A DNA stretch of 64,000 nucleotides from JBCCCJ01 sp039029315 (lineage in GTDB: Bacteria; Bacteroidota; Bacteroidia; J057). This document shows positions 56,201-64,000 of the stretch, one piece after another; position 1 is the stretch's first letter; each line of letters opens with the position of its first letter. The translations under genes were made by a program, and so were the position numbers. Under the pieces are notes generated by a model. That model was not told the origin of the DNA. It did not search any database and saw only the letters and a program-made list of their open reading frames with translations. The stretch covers positions 10,113 through 74,112 of the forward strand of contig JBCCGK010000054.1 in the NCBI GenBank assembly GCA_039029315.1, given 5' to 3'.

Positions 56201-57890
56201 CACCAGAGGGAGACGAAACAATGGAGAAGCGACACAAGCCTTTCTCCAAAATCTGAAAGTCTATAGCGAGGCCAGTCTTCGATACAAGCGGCAGTTCAGG
56301 GGAAAACATCGGCTGAATGCCATTGCCGTAGGTACCGTAGAGCACAATGATATCCGCTCGATGTACAACAAGGCCTTTGGGTTTGGGTCGGACCTGACTT
56401 CCTTCTACAATTTTCAGTCTGCCACAGATGTTCTTGTGCCAATCAGTCAGTTCCGAGAAGTCGGCTTGCTATCCGGTCTGGCAAGGGTTGGCTATAATTA
56501 CAAATGGAAGTACTACATCGATGCCAATGCGCGAATCGACGCCTCTTCCAAGTTTGCCGCAAACAACAAAAGTGCGGTATTTCCTTCTGTTGCCCTTGCC
56601 TGGGTTCCTTCAAGAGAGCCTTTCCTACAAAATTCCCGGCAAATCTCTTTTCTGAAGTTCCGATTTTCCTATGGCAAAACAGGCAGCAATCCCATAGCTC
56701 CCTATCAATCATTGGCACTTCTGGCCCCAATCAGATACAATTTTGACAATACCATTGCCACGGGCTTTTATGAAGCCAATCTTGCCAATGATGACCTGAG
56801 CTGGGAGACAACAGATCAATACAATGGAGGGATCGATTTGCGGATGTTCAAGAATAAGGTGAGCATCACCTTTGATGCCTATTACAAAAAGACCCATGAT
56901 CTCTTGCAGTTGGTCAATTTGCCCGCCTCAAATGGATATGCGACCAGAGTAGATAATTTTGGGGAGGTGGACAACAAAGGCGTCGAACTGTCTATCAAGG
57001 GGCAACTTCTTGACAAAGAGGACATAGCCTGGGAAATCATGGGAAATATCGGGATCAACCGCAATGAATTGGTCGAATTAAATTCCAATCTGGAGTTTCA
57101 GTTAGGGCCTTCTGTGGGATTCAGTCAAGCCAATCCAAGCATGTTCATGGAAGGAATGCCTCTGGGAATTTTCTGGGGAGCAGAAACTGAGGGGATTTAT
57201 TCAGATTGGGAAGAGGCTTTTGCCTCCGGGATTGAGGGTGCCGCACCGGGAGAAATCAAATATGTCAATCATTCTGTAGATCTGGATGAGTTGGGCAATC
57301 CTCTTCCTTTGCAACAGATCAATTTTGAAGATTATGTACAGATCGGAGATCCCAATCCGGATTTTACTGCTGCTATTACCAACAATATCTCCATCAAGAA
57401 CTGGGACCTCAGTTTTTTATTTACTGGACAAAAAGGCGGAGAAATCTTCTGGGTAGATGCCTGGCAAATGACTGGTTTGTCCAAAACAACCAATGTCCTC
57501 AACCAAGCCTTTCAAGATTCATGGAAAGCGCCCTTGGCCCTGTCTTCCGGAGAAGTGACTTATGATCCATCCATTGCACATACAAGCGATGCAAAGCATC
57601 CAGCAGCCATCATTGATATTAGTGCCAGAGCGATTGTTTCTGACAGACAGGTATATGATGGGTCTTTTATTAAACTAAAGAATGTAAACCTGGGCTATAC
57701 AGTTCATTTACCTGGAAGTGGAAGTCTGAGGCTGTATGCTTCTGGTCGAAATGTCATTGTATGGACGAGGTTTCCGGGCTATGATCCGGAAATTCAAACC
57801 TATTACAAAAACCCTCAAAGAAGAGGAATTGATTTTGGTTCTTATCCTGGTTCAAAATCATACGTCTTTGGAATCAAGTTCACCTATTAA
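53223..57890 (+). CDS. Fusion protein: N-terminal sulfatase and C-terminal SusC-type TonB-dependent receptor
   Basis: The ATG at 53223 (MFLSRIASLLLL) starts a signal peptide ending in FWAQ, giving 1555 aa; the upstream TTG at 53199 is less likely. Residues of about 28-490 are a complete arylsulfatase-type domain with the formylglycine motif C80-S-P-S-R, metal ligands Asp39-Asp40 (LVDDQ), Lys131 (HIGKIHM) and Asp314-Asn315 (SSDNGYF). A Gln/Asn-rich linker (490-504) leads to a carboxypeptidase-regulatory domain (505-575) and a SusC plug (590-725: LEKNRVNFVEQMLQGQVAGVVV, LYVIDGIPVDPLSD, IEILKDASASAIYGARGANGVVIITT). A barrel ending in YVFGIKFTY completes it. In SusC the N-terminal region faces the periplasm, so the sulfatase should be tethered there. 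SusD follows 9 bp later. Confidence 0.93.
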   Translation: MFLSRIASLLLLIFLTVPSTFWAQGTDDRQPNFLFVLVDDQPFDAIGFHQRYPFLETPNIDRLAKEGAHVANFFVTQSVCSPSRASFLTGTYPHIHGVNQNNRFVDPDWNRFAPYSVHLQQAGYETAHIGKIHMAHKKGEAHIRPGFDYWYSFLGQGKYTDPMVNDNGQEYQEEGYMTDILTDKTVQWLTEKRDPSKPFCLNLWHKAVHEPHTPAPRHKTTFQGEPLPPPPHDTHKETFKGKPRWQRRKKYGFKFKKGQEIPDELPEKKWPIRKFQFMNLLRSLKAVDESLGTVLATLEEMGELENTVIIYSSDNGYFMGEHTFWDKRIAYENSMRVPMIVRYPTMIPAGSIVEPICLNIDLAPTILDLAGIVKPDYMQGKSMNALLRGESDEEWRKAFLFEYYRDDAYPFAGPTQVAVRTDRYKLVNAFLKNDIDELYDLQADPGEMTNLILDPSYDAIEEELRATEQKLKQEYRYNPDRDWWLRTIIPKKNQPQNNQQKSDSRIQGKVINQETGAAMPGVTVHLKGSTTGALTGSDGGFGLNAQQGDTLVFSFLGMESQELAVRESPMTVSMATSVLELDEVEIVSYGYYDVNKRDLTGSVAQVNAEVLEKNRVNFVEQMLQGQVAGVVVSENSEPGAGIGISIRGTNSMLGGTQPLYVIDGIPVDPLSDAQGNNSTGQQHNSLSFLNPNDIDKIEILKDASASAIYGARGANGVVIITTKGGDKTNGKDRLNVNVDLTMSDVIKQIDVLDGPGFEQYMNQRFLNQLYQDITDPNRSGMVYDGTQSLVPDNFPELADFQLPYAESTGVDTRWQDQTYRRAYTKHYTLSYRTGSKDRNLSMSLGLLDNQGVIINSNFQRFTYNMNIRRNAWGENIKILSKSNASYKKGNSASVGNGQIFQQRSVVSQALQFQPIFGLLELGEDDDIYADLNEGNIVSNPYTLARFVEDRKEAFTLLQSLSVIANLSSRLSATIKGSVNYQRSTRDNYYPTNTTRGRRNNGEATQAFLQNLKVYSEASLRYKRQFRGKHRLNAIAVGTVEHNDIRSMYNKAFGFGSDLTSFYNFQSATDVLVPISQFREVGLLSGLARVGYNYKWKYYIDANARIDASSKFAANNKSAVFPSVALAWVPSREPFLQNSRQISFLKFRFSYGKTGSNPIAPYQSLALLAPIRYNFDNTIATGFYEANLANDDLSWETTDQYNGGIDLRMFKNKVSITFDAYYKKTHDLLQLVNLPASNGYATRVDNFGEVDNKGVELSIKGQLLDKEDIAWEIMGNIGINRNELVELNSNLEFQLGPSVGFSQANPSMFMEGMPLGIFWGAETEGIYSDWEEAFASGIEGAAPGEIKYVNHSVDLDELGNPLPLQQINFEDYVQIGDPNPDFTAAITNNISIKNWDLSFLFTGQKGGEIFWVDAWQMTGLSKTTNVLNQAFQDSWKAPLALSSGEVTYDPSIAHTSDAKHPAAIIDISARAIVSDRQVYDGSFIKLKNVNLGYTVHLPGSGSLRLYASGRNVIVWTRFPGYDPEIQTYYKNPQRRGIDFGSYPGSKSYVFGIKFTY

Positions 57891-57899
57891 TTACCTGCC

Positions 57900-59462
57900 A
57901 TGAATAAAGTCCTGTACCTGGTCTTATCGATCATCCTCCTTTGTTCTTGTGAAAGAGTCCTGATAGAAGAACCCAAAGCCCAAATCAGCACAGATTTCTT
58001 TTACCAAGATCAAGATGATGCGCTTCTCGCACTTACTGCCGCTTATGCCCAGTTAAAAAGGGGAAATGGCTATTACAAACAGAAGTTTTTGTCGAGTATG
58101 TTTGCTGCTTCGGATCAGGGGTTGTCCGACTTTGTATATGGGGATTTCAAAAGAGGAACCATTACTTCTACCAATCAGAACCTTCCTATCACCTGGAAAG
58201 ATATATATATCGCAATCAGAGATGCAAACAATGTGATCCACCATGTGCCGGATATTGACATGGATGAAGCCTTGAAAAATCGCATAATCGGAGAGGCAAG
58301 ATTTTTACGAGCGCTACATTATTTCAATCTAGTCCGATGCTTTGGGGAAGTCCCGCTAAGAATAGAGCCTATTCAGCCCGGAGAAGAAGAAGGCTTGCCG
58401 CTTTCATCCATTCAGGATATTTATGAACAAATCATTGAAGATCTTCAGTTTGCTTCTGAACATTGTTGGGGGCGGCAGGAATCCAGGGAAGAAATTACCA
58501 ACGATCTCGGGAGAGTTACCAATGTAGCTGCACATGCACTCCTGGCCAAAGTCTATCTCCGAATCGCATCTGCGAAGCGAACAGCCATCGAGGGAATAGA
58601 GGGGAATCGTCTATATATGAATTTTCCGGAATCACCAGAAGTCTATTACCAGTTGGCGAAAGAGGAATGCGACAAAGTGATTGGTCATTCTGACTTCTAT
58701 TTGGTAGGGTCTTTGGAAGAGTGGGTAGAGCTGTTTGATGCAAACAATGGCAATAGTGAAGAAATGTTGTTTGATATTCAGGGTTCCACCATCATTGGGC
58801 AGGGAACATCTGTGTCTAATCTATTCAGTCCCAGAGATGCTGGATTGAGTGGTGGCGGCTGGGGAGGCTCCAACAAACTCCTGCCAAAATTCATCAACAA
58901 TCATCTGGACAAAAACGATCCGAGATATCAGAATTCTATCATCAGAGACTATCAAAACACTACGAGAAGCTATCTCATCAATCCGGGGGTAACCGGATAC
59001 AATGTGAGCATTACTGCAACTGGAGAACCGAAAGGCGTCCTGTGGCGTGTTTTTACTGCCAAATACATTGACAGAGATGCCACCACAGAATATACAAGCC
59101 AGCAAAACTGGCATGTCATCCGTCTTGCAGATGTCTATCTGATGCGGGCAGAAGCATTAGCTGAGACATCCCAGGACCCGGCTCAGGCCAATGCAGATAT
59201 CAATCAGCTTCGGAATCGCGTAGAGATGGAGCTATTCGATGGCGCTGGTATGTCTATGGATGCGTTCAGAACAACTATCCTCAAGGAGCGAGCAGCAGAG
59301 TTGTACATGGAAGGACATCGGTTTTTTGACATCACCAGAATGGGTGTGTATGACGAAGTCTGTCGAATCACCTATGGCGCAACAGATGGAGCCAGACAAG
59401 CAAATGATTATTTCTGGCCGATCCCAATCACAGAAGTTGCTGCCAATGGAAACATAGATTAG
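57900..59462 (+). CDS. RagB/SusD family substrate-binding lipoprotein
   Basis: The 520-aa lipoprotein has a signal ending in LLCSC (Cys17) and the SusD pattern (EPKAQISTDFFYQDQDDALLALTAAYAQLK, RDANNVIHHVPDIDM, GEARFLRALHYFNLVRCFGEVPLRI, YEQIIEDLQFASEHC). The end (IRLADVYLMRAEALAETSQDP, KERAAELYMEGHRFFDITRM) is also typical. It caps the SusC barrel and binds the glycan at the cell surface. It starts 9 bp after the fusion gene. Confidence 0.95.
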   Translation: MNKVLYLVLSIILLCSCERVLIEEPKAQISTDFFYQDQDDALLALTAAYAQLKRGNGYYKQKFLSSMFAASDQGLSDFVYGDFKRGTITSTNQNLPITWKDIYIAIRDANNVIHHVPDIDMDEALKNRIIGEARFLRALHYFNLVRCFGEVPLRIEPIQPGEEEGLPLSSIQDIYEQIIEDLQFASEHCWGRQESREEITNDLGRVTNVAAHALLAKVYLRIASAKRTAIEGIEGNRLYMNFPESPEVYYQLAKEECDKVIGHSDFYLVGSLEEWVELFDANNGNSEEMLFDIQGSTIIGQGTSVSNLFSPRDAGLSGGGWGGSNKLLPKFINNHLDKNDPRYQNSIIRDYQNTTRSYLINPGVTGYNVSITATGEPKGVLWRVFTAKYIDRDATTEYTSQQNWHVIRLADVYLMRAEALAETSQDPAQANADINQLRNRVEMELFDGAGMSMDAFRTTILKERAAELYMEGHRFFDITRMGVYDEVCRITYGATDGARQANDYFWPIPITEVAANGNID

Positions 59463-59496
59463 CACATTGAATAATTCTTTTTATAACCAAAACCTC

Positions 59497-61593
59497 ATGA
59501 TTATGAGACTATTTACTACATTTTTATTCTCAACCTTTATGACTGTCATGATGTTCGCCCAAACAGTGAACATCGAAGGAGACCCTTATGGGAACAATCC
59601 TTACCCTAGTATTGATTCCGCATTGACCGATGCGAACAAGGGAGATGTCATCCTGATAACAGGCCTGCATACTGGCCGATTGACGATTGGCAAAGCGATT
59701 ACTCTCAGAGGGTCAAACCCCATGACTGATATCATTGAAGGAGCTGATACAATCGGTACAGCAACTGGAAGAACCATCAATGTTACTGGAGTTGGCTCCG
59801 ATTCGATCAGCTTCGAGAATCTGACGATTCGCCACGGCAATGCCAATGGCGGCAATGGTGGAGGAATATTTTTCGACCATGTCACAGGGCTGGCAAGCTT
59901 AACCAATGTGATCGTTGAGGACAATATGACCAGCAAACAGGGTGGAGGAATAGGCGTTGGTGCCTCCAATGTCAATATCACTGATTGTACTATCCGAAAT
60001 AACTCTGCCACCTCAGCCACTTCCGATGGGGGAGGTATTCATATGGTTTCTCAAAATGGATCCGGATCAAATTTCACCGTCAATGTCTGGAACACAATCA
60101 TTCACCACAATCATGCTGGTCGAAATGGTGGTGCCTTCACCATCAATGGGAACAACAACTTTGGGGATCAATATATTGCCACTGTCAATTTTGAGAATAC
60201 AACCATGGCTTTCAATGATGCTGCCAATTTTGGAGGTTCCGGCCATGTTTGGGGAGTGGATATCGTTGCAGGTGGAGGAAATACCGTTGGGGAGACCAAT
60301 GTGCATTGTACGATGAAGCATGTGACCATCGGAAGAAATACAGCGACAGCCGGAGACAAATTTGGTCTCTATTTCACCAATGGAAATGCCACAACCGGGC
60401 CCAAGTTTGACATCTACAACTCCATTGCTGTCAGTGCAGGCCTTTTGGGAAACAGAGGGATCAACTTTCAGAACTCCAGCACAGGGGACGTCATCAATTG
60501 TATCATTGGTGGACAGTTGGGAATTGCGACAGTCGGAAACAATGTCAATACAACTGTGGGACAAACAGCTGGACAGGCAGGAATTGCGGATTCGCTATCA
60601 GATGAAGGAGGCCCAACCTTACTCCTGGCCATCGCTTCCGGAAGTGCTCCCATTGATCATTGTACCGCTTCAACAGCAGTATCCGTTCCTTCGGACGACG
60701 CAAGAGGCTATATGCGAGATGCGACTCCAGATGCAGGTGCCATGGAATTCATCATCAATGCAGCACCAACAGTCGCTTCCGCCATTGCTGACCAGGTGTT
60801 TACAGAAGGCTTTGGATCATCTATGGTGGACCTCTCTTCTACTTTTTCTGACCCAGATGGCAATACATTGAGTGTATCAGCGATGAGTGCCGATATGGGG
60901 ATTGCGACTGTGAGTATTTCCAATAATTCATTGACCATTATGGAAGTGGACACTGGCATGACAGAGGTGATCGTGACAGCAGATGATGGCTTCGGTGGAA
61001 TCGCCATGGACACCTTTATGGTTACCATCAATCCCTTTGTCAACTCTCCTCCTGTCGTAGCAAATGCGTTGGCAGACCAGATGCTCACCCAAGGCTTCGG
61101 TACAATAAAGATTGACCTGAGCAGCACATTCTCTGATGCGGATGGACATCCATTGACCCTTATGGTCAGCAACAGTTTCGACACCGTGGCTACTGCGATG
61201 ATTGCCAATGATACCTTGACAATCACTGAGGTGGATACAGGGATGACGACCATGATCGTCTCTGCCAATGATGAAAATGGAGGATCAGTATCTGATACCT
61301 TTCATGTTACCATTGAATTGTCTACCAGCATAGATCGACAAGTCCTGGAAGGGGTAGAGATATTCCCTAACCCCAGCCATGATGGGCAGTTGACGGTACG
61401 ATTCGCCCAAGCAATCAAGCAGGGAAGCATACAGGTATTCACGCTTTCTGGAAAGATGGTCAGCCAGCGAGCAGCACAATTTGCACAAGAGGAATTGATT
61501 GATTTGTCTGCTTTTTCCAGAGGTCTATACGTAATCAAGGTTGAAGACCACTTACTTGGCAAACATGCTATCATGAAAGTCATGATCAAATAA
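59497..61593 (+). CDS. T9SS-exported beta-helix protein with Ig/cadherin-like repeats
   Basis: A TTG at 59467 is in frame, but the ATG at 59497 (MIMRLFTTFLFSTFM) gives a normal signal peptide (698 aa). A right-handed parallel beta-helix follows (about 45-370: repeated NVIVEDNMTSKQGGGIGVG and NNSATSATSDGGGIHM segments), ending in a choice-of-anchor-Q-like segment (ARGYMRDATPDAGAMEF). Two cadherin-like repeats (ADQVFTEGFGSSMVDLSSTFSDPDGNTL; ADQMLTQGFGTIKIDLSSTFSDADGHPL) and a T9SS type A sorting tail (about 630-698: VEIFPNPSHDGQLTVRF to GLYVIKVEDHLLGKH) complete it. It follows SusD by 34 bp and is probably co-expressed. Many such helices are adhesins or polysaccharide lyases; the activity is not assigned. 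Confidence 0.9.
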   Translation: MIMRLFTTFLFSTFMTVMMFAQTVNIEGDPYGNNPYPSIDSALTDANKGDVILITGLHTGRLTIGKAITLRGSNPMTDIIEGADTIGTATGRTINVTGVGSDSISFENLTIRHGNANGGNGGGIFFDHVTGLASLTNVIVEDNMTSKQGGGIGVGASNVNITDCTIRNNSATSATSDGGGIHMVSQNGSGSNFTVNVWNTIIHHNHAGRNGGAFTINGNNNFGDQYIATVNFENTTMAFNDAANFGGSGHVWGVDIVAGGGNTVGETNVHCTMKHVTIGRNTATAGDKFGLYFTNGNATTGPKFDIYNSIAVSAGLLGNRGINFQNSSTGDVINCIIGGQLGIATVGNNVNTTVGQTAGQAGIADSLSDEGGPTLLLAIASGSAPIDHCTASTAVSVPSDDARGYMRDATPDAGAMEFIINAAPTVASAIADQVFTEGFGSSMVDLSSTFSDPDGNTLSVSAMSADMGIATVSISNNSLTIMEVDTGMTEVIVTADDGFGGIAMDTFMVTINPFVNSPPVVANALADQMLTQGFGTIKIDLSSTFSDADGHPLTLMVSNSFDTVATAMIANDTLTITEVDTGMTTMIVSANDENGGSVSDTFHVTIELSTSIDRQVLEGVEIFPNPSHDGQLTVRFAQAIKQGSIQVFTLSGKMVSQRAAQFAQEELIDLSAFSRGLYVIKVEDHLLGKHAIMKVMIK

Positions 61594-61785
61594 TTCGATA
61601 AGAACAACAGTTTCGACAAGTGTTAGCCATCATGCCGATGGCTTGGATTGCAGGGCTGATAGTGGGCAGGGAAATTTTTTGCAATATGGGATTGAGTCCC
61701 ACAGAAAGGTGCAAAAGATTCCTCTGAACATTTTCCAGCCCTGCATCCCCATATATAGGCGGGGACAAATGGCCTGGCAGGTGTG

Positions 61786-62919
61786 TCAGGATTGTTTTTC
61801 ATCTACCACACTGGATACTCGTCCATCGGAGAAGATCGTTTCAATCGTATCTCCCTCCTTCACCCCTTCTGAGCTTGAGAGGATTTTCCCGTTTTTCAGT
61901 GTCAAGGTATAGCCTTGATCCAGAAGACGCCTGGAATCCATGCCCTGAAGTTTGGTCTCCAAAATCGTCAGCACATGCCTTTGTTCCTGAATAGATTGGC
62001 GAACGGCTCGCTCCAGTCGCATGGAATAATCATCCAACATCTGCCGCTTGAAGTCAATAAAATATTGGAGGCTATGCTGAAATTGTCGTTCAAATTCATT
62101 GAGTGTGGCGACCAATGCGCCTCGATCCGGGACAATTTGTTCTGCTGCCGCAGTTGGGGTCGAGGCTCGAACATCTGCTACGTAGTCCACAATTGTAATA
62201 TCCGTTTCATGCCCTACCCCACTGATGAGTGGTACTGAGCAATTGGCAACAGCTCGGGCAACTGCTTCCTCATTGAAATTCCATAAATCCTCCAGGCTCC
62301 CCCCCCCTCTCGCAAGGATGGCAACATCTGCCTCAATGGTCTCTAATTGTTTCAGTCCGCGGATGATCGATGGCGCTCCCTGCACCCCTTGGACAACGGT
62401 AGGAATCACAATCACTTCTCCGATTCCCCATCTCCTCTGTAAGGTCTGCAAGATGTCTTTGATCGCGGCTCCAGTTGGGGAAGTCAGTACGGCAATCCGC
62501 TCAGGAAATGCAGGAAGGGCTTGTTTGCGTTCTGGATTGAATAAGCCTTCTTGCCGCAATTTTTCTTTCAACATCAGAAATTGTTGATACAGATCTCCAA
62601 GGCCTTGTTTGCGCACAGCCTGCACCATGAGTTGATAATTTCCTCTAGGCGCATAGACACTCATGTTTCCCTTCACAACGACTTTGTCCCCAGCAGCCAT
62701 TTTCGGCGCCGATTGTGCAAACATTCGAAACATGACACAGCTCAATTGTGCATTCTGATCCTTGAGACTGAAATAGACATGTCCAGAACGATGGTAAGTA
62801 AGATTGGATACTTCCCCACTTACCTGCACGCCTTTCAGAAGCGAATCACTCTCCAGCAACTGCTTCACATAGTAGGTCAGTTCTGATACAGAATACAATC
62901 CAGAAGTCTTTGCAGCCAT
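61786..62919 (-). CDS. xseA: Exodeoxyribonuclease VII large subunit
   Basis: The 377-aa protein has the N-terminal OB-fold region (residues 1-100: VSGEVSNLTYHRSGHVYFSLKD), the catalytic core (AVLTSPTGAAIKDILQTLQRR, LARGGGSLEDLWNFNEEAVARAV, ISGVGHETDITIVDYVADVRASTPTAAAE) and a coiled-coil C-terminal part. It is shorter than the E. coli enzyme (456 aa), which is common in Bacteroidota. The usual downstream partner xseB is not present between 61594 and 61785. Confidence 0.96.
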   Translation of the reverse strand: MAAKTSGLYSVSELTYYVKQLLESDSLLKGVQVSGEVSNLTYHRSGHVYFSLKDQNAQLSCVMFRMFAQSAPKMAAGDKVVVKGNMSVYAPRGNYQLMVQAVRKQGLGDLYQQFLMLKEKLRQEGLFNPERKQALPAFPERIAVLTSPTGAAIKDILQTLQRRWGIGEVIVIPTVVQGVQGAPSIIRGLKQLETIEADVAILARGGGSLEDLWNFNEEAVARAVANCSVPLISGVGHETDITIVDYVADVRASTPTAAAEQIVPDRGALVATLNEFERQFQHSLQYFIDFKRQMLDDYSMRLERAVRQSIQEQRHVLTILETKLQGMDSRRLLDQGYTLTLKNGKILSSSEGVKEGDTIETIFSDGRVSSVVDEKQS

Positions 62920-62925
62920 TGTTCC

Positions 62926-62951
62926 AAAAAAAAGGCGGGACTAGGCCCGCC
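62926..62951 (-). terminator. Intrinsic terminator of the T9SS-tail gene
   Basis: Read on the minus strand, GGCGGG pairs with CCCGCC around a 6-nt loop and is followed by eight T. It lies 34 bp after the stop codon of the 62986-63714 gene and 6 bp before the xseA start, so the two genes are transcribed separately. Confidence 0.88.
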
Positions 62952-62985
62952 GATGATATATATGTTTAGACAAAATTATCTCATT

Positions 62986-63714
62986 CTATTTGGTGATAAT
63001 CAGTTTTCGGGAACTGATTTCCTCTCCATCGCCGACGAGATACAAGAAATACATACCAGATCGCAAGTTCTCAAGTGGCAAGCGAACTGTGCCAATCCTG
63101 GAAGCAACCGGGACATCTAATACCTTCTTTCCTATCAGGTTGAAAATGCGCAGGGAGCCTTGCTGAATTCCCAACGGCATTTCTATTTTGACGAAAGCTT
63201 CATTTCTTGCTGGATTCGGGAAGGGATTGGACATCGCCTCTTTCGCAAGCAACTTATCTTCTACAGCCATTACTCCGCCTACACTGACCAAGAATGTGTA
63301 AGAGATTTCTTCTTTGGAAATCGAATCCTGAATGGTCATGGTGACTTCAGAATATCCTGCAACACCTCCCGTCTTAAAGGTCAAGTATTGCTGAAAGCCC
63401 GTGGTATCTCCTGGCTGAATACTCAATGCTGCATCTGAAGAATCTGTAAAATCAGGATAACACAGGTCCCAGCAAAAATAACTTTTATGACCAGGCGCAT
63501 AATCCACAGAGGTTCTATAAGCCATCAATTTGATGGGCTGTGTAGAGGTATTGACCACATTGAGGTATATAACCCATTCTTTTGAACTATCTTCTCCGGT
63601 TGTGGGCACGCTGATAATTTCAGGCTGGTCAAGGTTTGCAAATTTGAAATTTTGACCAAATCCAGCGCTGGTTAATATGAAGGCAAGAAAGAGAAGAATA
63701 AAGATGCGTTTCAT
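62986..63714 (-). CDS. Exported protein with T9SS sorting tail
   Basis: The frame is open to 63753, but the ATG at 63714 (MKRIFILLFLAFILTSAGFGQ) starts a normal signal peptide, giving 242 aa. A beta-rich domain (about 25-150: WVIYLNVVNTSTQPIKLMAYR, YFCWDLCYPDF, QYLTFKTGGVAGYSEVTMTI) resembles DUF1573-like Ig domains. The C-terminal 80 residues are a T9SS type A sorting domain (PFPNPARNEAFVKIEM, LRIFNLIGKKVLDVPV, RSGMYFLYLV). It is secreted and cell-surface bound through T9SS; the role is unknown. Confidence 0.85.
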   Translation of the reverse strand: MKRIFILLFLAFILTSAGFGQNFKFANLDQPEIISVPTTGEDSSKEWVIYLNVVNTSTQPIKLMAYRTSVDYAPGHKSYFCWDLCYPDFTDSSDAALSIQPGDTTGFQQYLTFKTGGVAGYSEVTMTIQDSISKEEISYTFLVSVGGVMAVEDKLLAKEAMSNPFPNPARNEAFVKIEMPLGIQQGSLRIFNLIGKKVLDVPVASRIGTVRLPLENLRSGMYFLYLVGDGEEISSRKLIITK

Positions 63715-63753
63715 AGACAATTTCTTATTCTTTGAATCACCAAATATAGGCAA

Positions 63754-63923
63754 AAATCATGGGACATTCAACTCGATATCTAGAAAGTAGGCAGAATGAT
63801 TTTTTGGGTTTTTCCGCCCTCAGTTGTTACTTACATAAATCCTTAGAGTCTAAAGAAAAAAAATGATTATCCTTTACTGTACACCGACGTAAAATAGAGT
63901 ATCGTCAACTCAATTGATTATCG
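63754..63923. other. Possible left end of an IS1595-type insertion sequence
   Basis: The 170 bp before the transposase start should contain the terminal inverted repeat, but the other end is outside the window. I could not assign it. Confidence 0.35.
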
Positions 63924-64000
63924 ATGAATCTATTAACATTTTTCAAGCATTTTCCAGATGAGGCGAGTTGCCGTGCTCATTGGAAAAGCCATCGAGAAGC
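63924..64000 (+). mobile_element. IS1595-family transposase, N-terminal part (cut by window edge)
   Basis: The first 25 codons (MNLLTFFKHFPDEASCRAHW, then KSHRE) match the N-terminal pattern of IS1595 transposases, in which FPDEASCRAHF precedes a CPHC zinc-ribbon. The remainder lies beyond position 64000. Confidence 0.8.

Noticed and set aside
60708..61268. 186-codon minus-strand open frame
   Set aside because: It is opposite the cadherin-like repeats of the T9SS protein; the apparent repeats are mirror images of the real ones.
61594..61785. Possible xseB or a Cys-rich small protein after xseA
   Set aside because: A 60-codon frame exists, but it lacks the helical, acidic pattern of XseB, and the in-frame extension beyond the xseA stop has no start codon.

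Overview
The window is chromosomal DNA of a member of the Bacteroidota, most like the marine, polymer-degrading Saprospiria (Lewinella/Haliscomenobacter-type). The lineage call rests on FecI/FecR/TonB-receptor signalling loci, a SusC/SusD pair, DUF4249 lipoproteins, type IX secretion (T9SS) C-terminal tails, a SufBCDS operon, weak or absent Shine-Dalgarno sites and promoter elements of the TAnnTTTG type. No rRNA, tRNA, CRISPR array or prophage was seen. About 45 genes are supported. The only clear mobile element is an IS1595-type transposase that begins at 63924 and runs off the right edge.

Layout. 1-7151: a divergent cluster with a sigma-70 factor and a membrane TPR/anti-sigma-like protein on the plus strand, and a LytTR regulator, an exported DUF11-like protein and a TPR-CHAT caspase-like protease on the minus strand. 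7428-12181: a two-gene operon of unrecognised function, made of a 1253-aa helical protein ending in a lamin-tail domain and an OmpA-like protein, both without signal peptides. 12319-17285: sufBCDS with a TATATTTG promoter and a perfect 16-bp palindrome. 17507-19208: ECF sigma, a small protein and an MscS-type channel, followed by a bidirectional terminator. 19366-20349: pyruvate dehydrogenase E1 beta. 20593-23901: three outer-membrane barrel genes and a membrane-anchored AraC regulator.

24020-30394: a TonB receptor, then a sigma/FecR/STN-TonB-receptor signalling locus; an orphan copy of its putative sigma promoter lies downstream with a terminator 100 bp later. 31086-40091: mixed metabolism and repair (two short-chain dehydrogenases, a Cys/Met-metabolism PLP enzyme, an Ada-like methyltransferase, a Pycsar-type membrane effector with a degenerate HD domain, a beta-propeller, a DoxX-like protein, an enolase-superfamily Tat lipoprotein). 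40343-49429: a rearranged sigma/FecR locus with two TonB receptor/DUF4249 pairs. 49552-49667: eight copies of a 14-bp tandem repeat, then small membrane or exported proteins, an NlpC/P60-YARHG protein and a TruC-like pseudouridine synthase.

53223-61593 is the most unusual region: one 1555-aa reading frame fuses a complete sulfatase to a complete SusC-type TonB receptor, followed by SusD and a T9SS-exported beta-helix protein. This predicts uptake of a sulfated glycan coupled to desulfation on the periplasmic face of the transporter. The right end holds xseA (no xseB beside it), a T9SS-tail protein with a clear terminator, and the IS1595 start.
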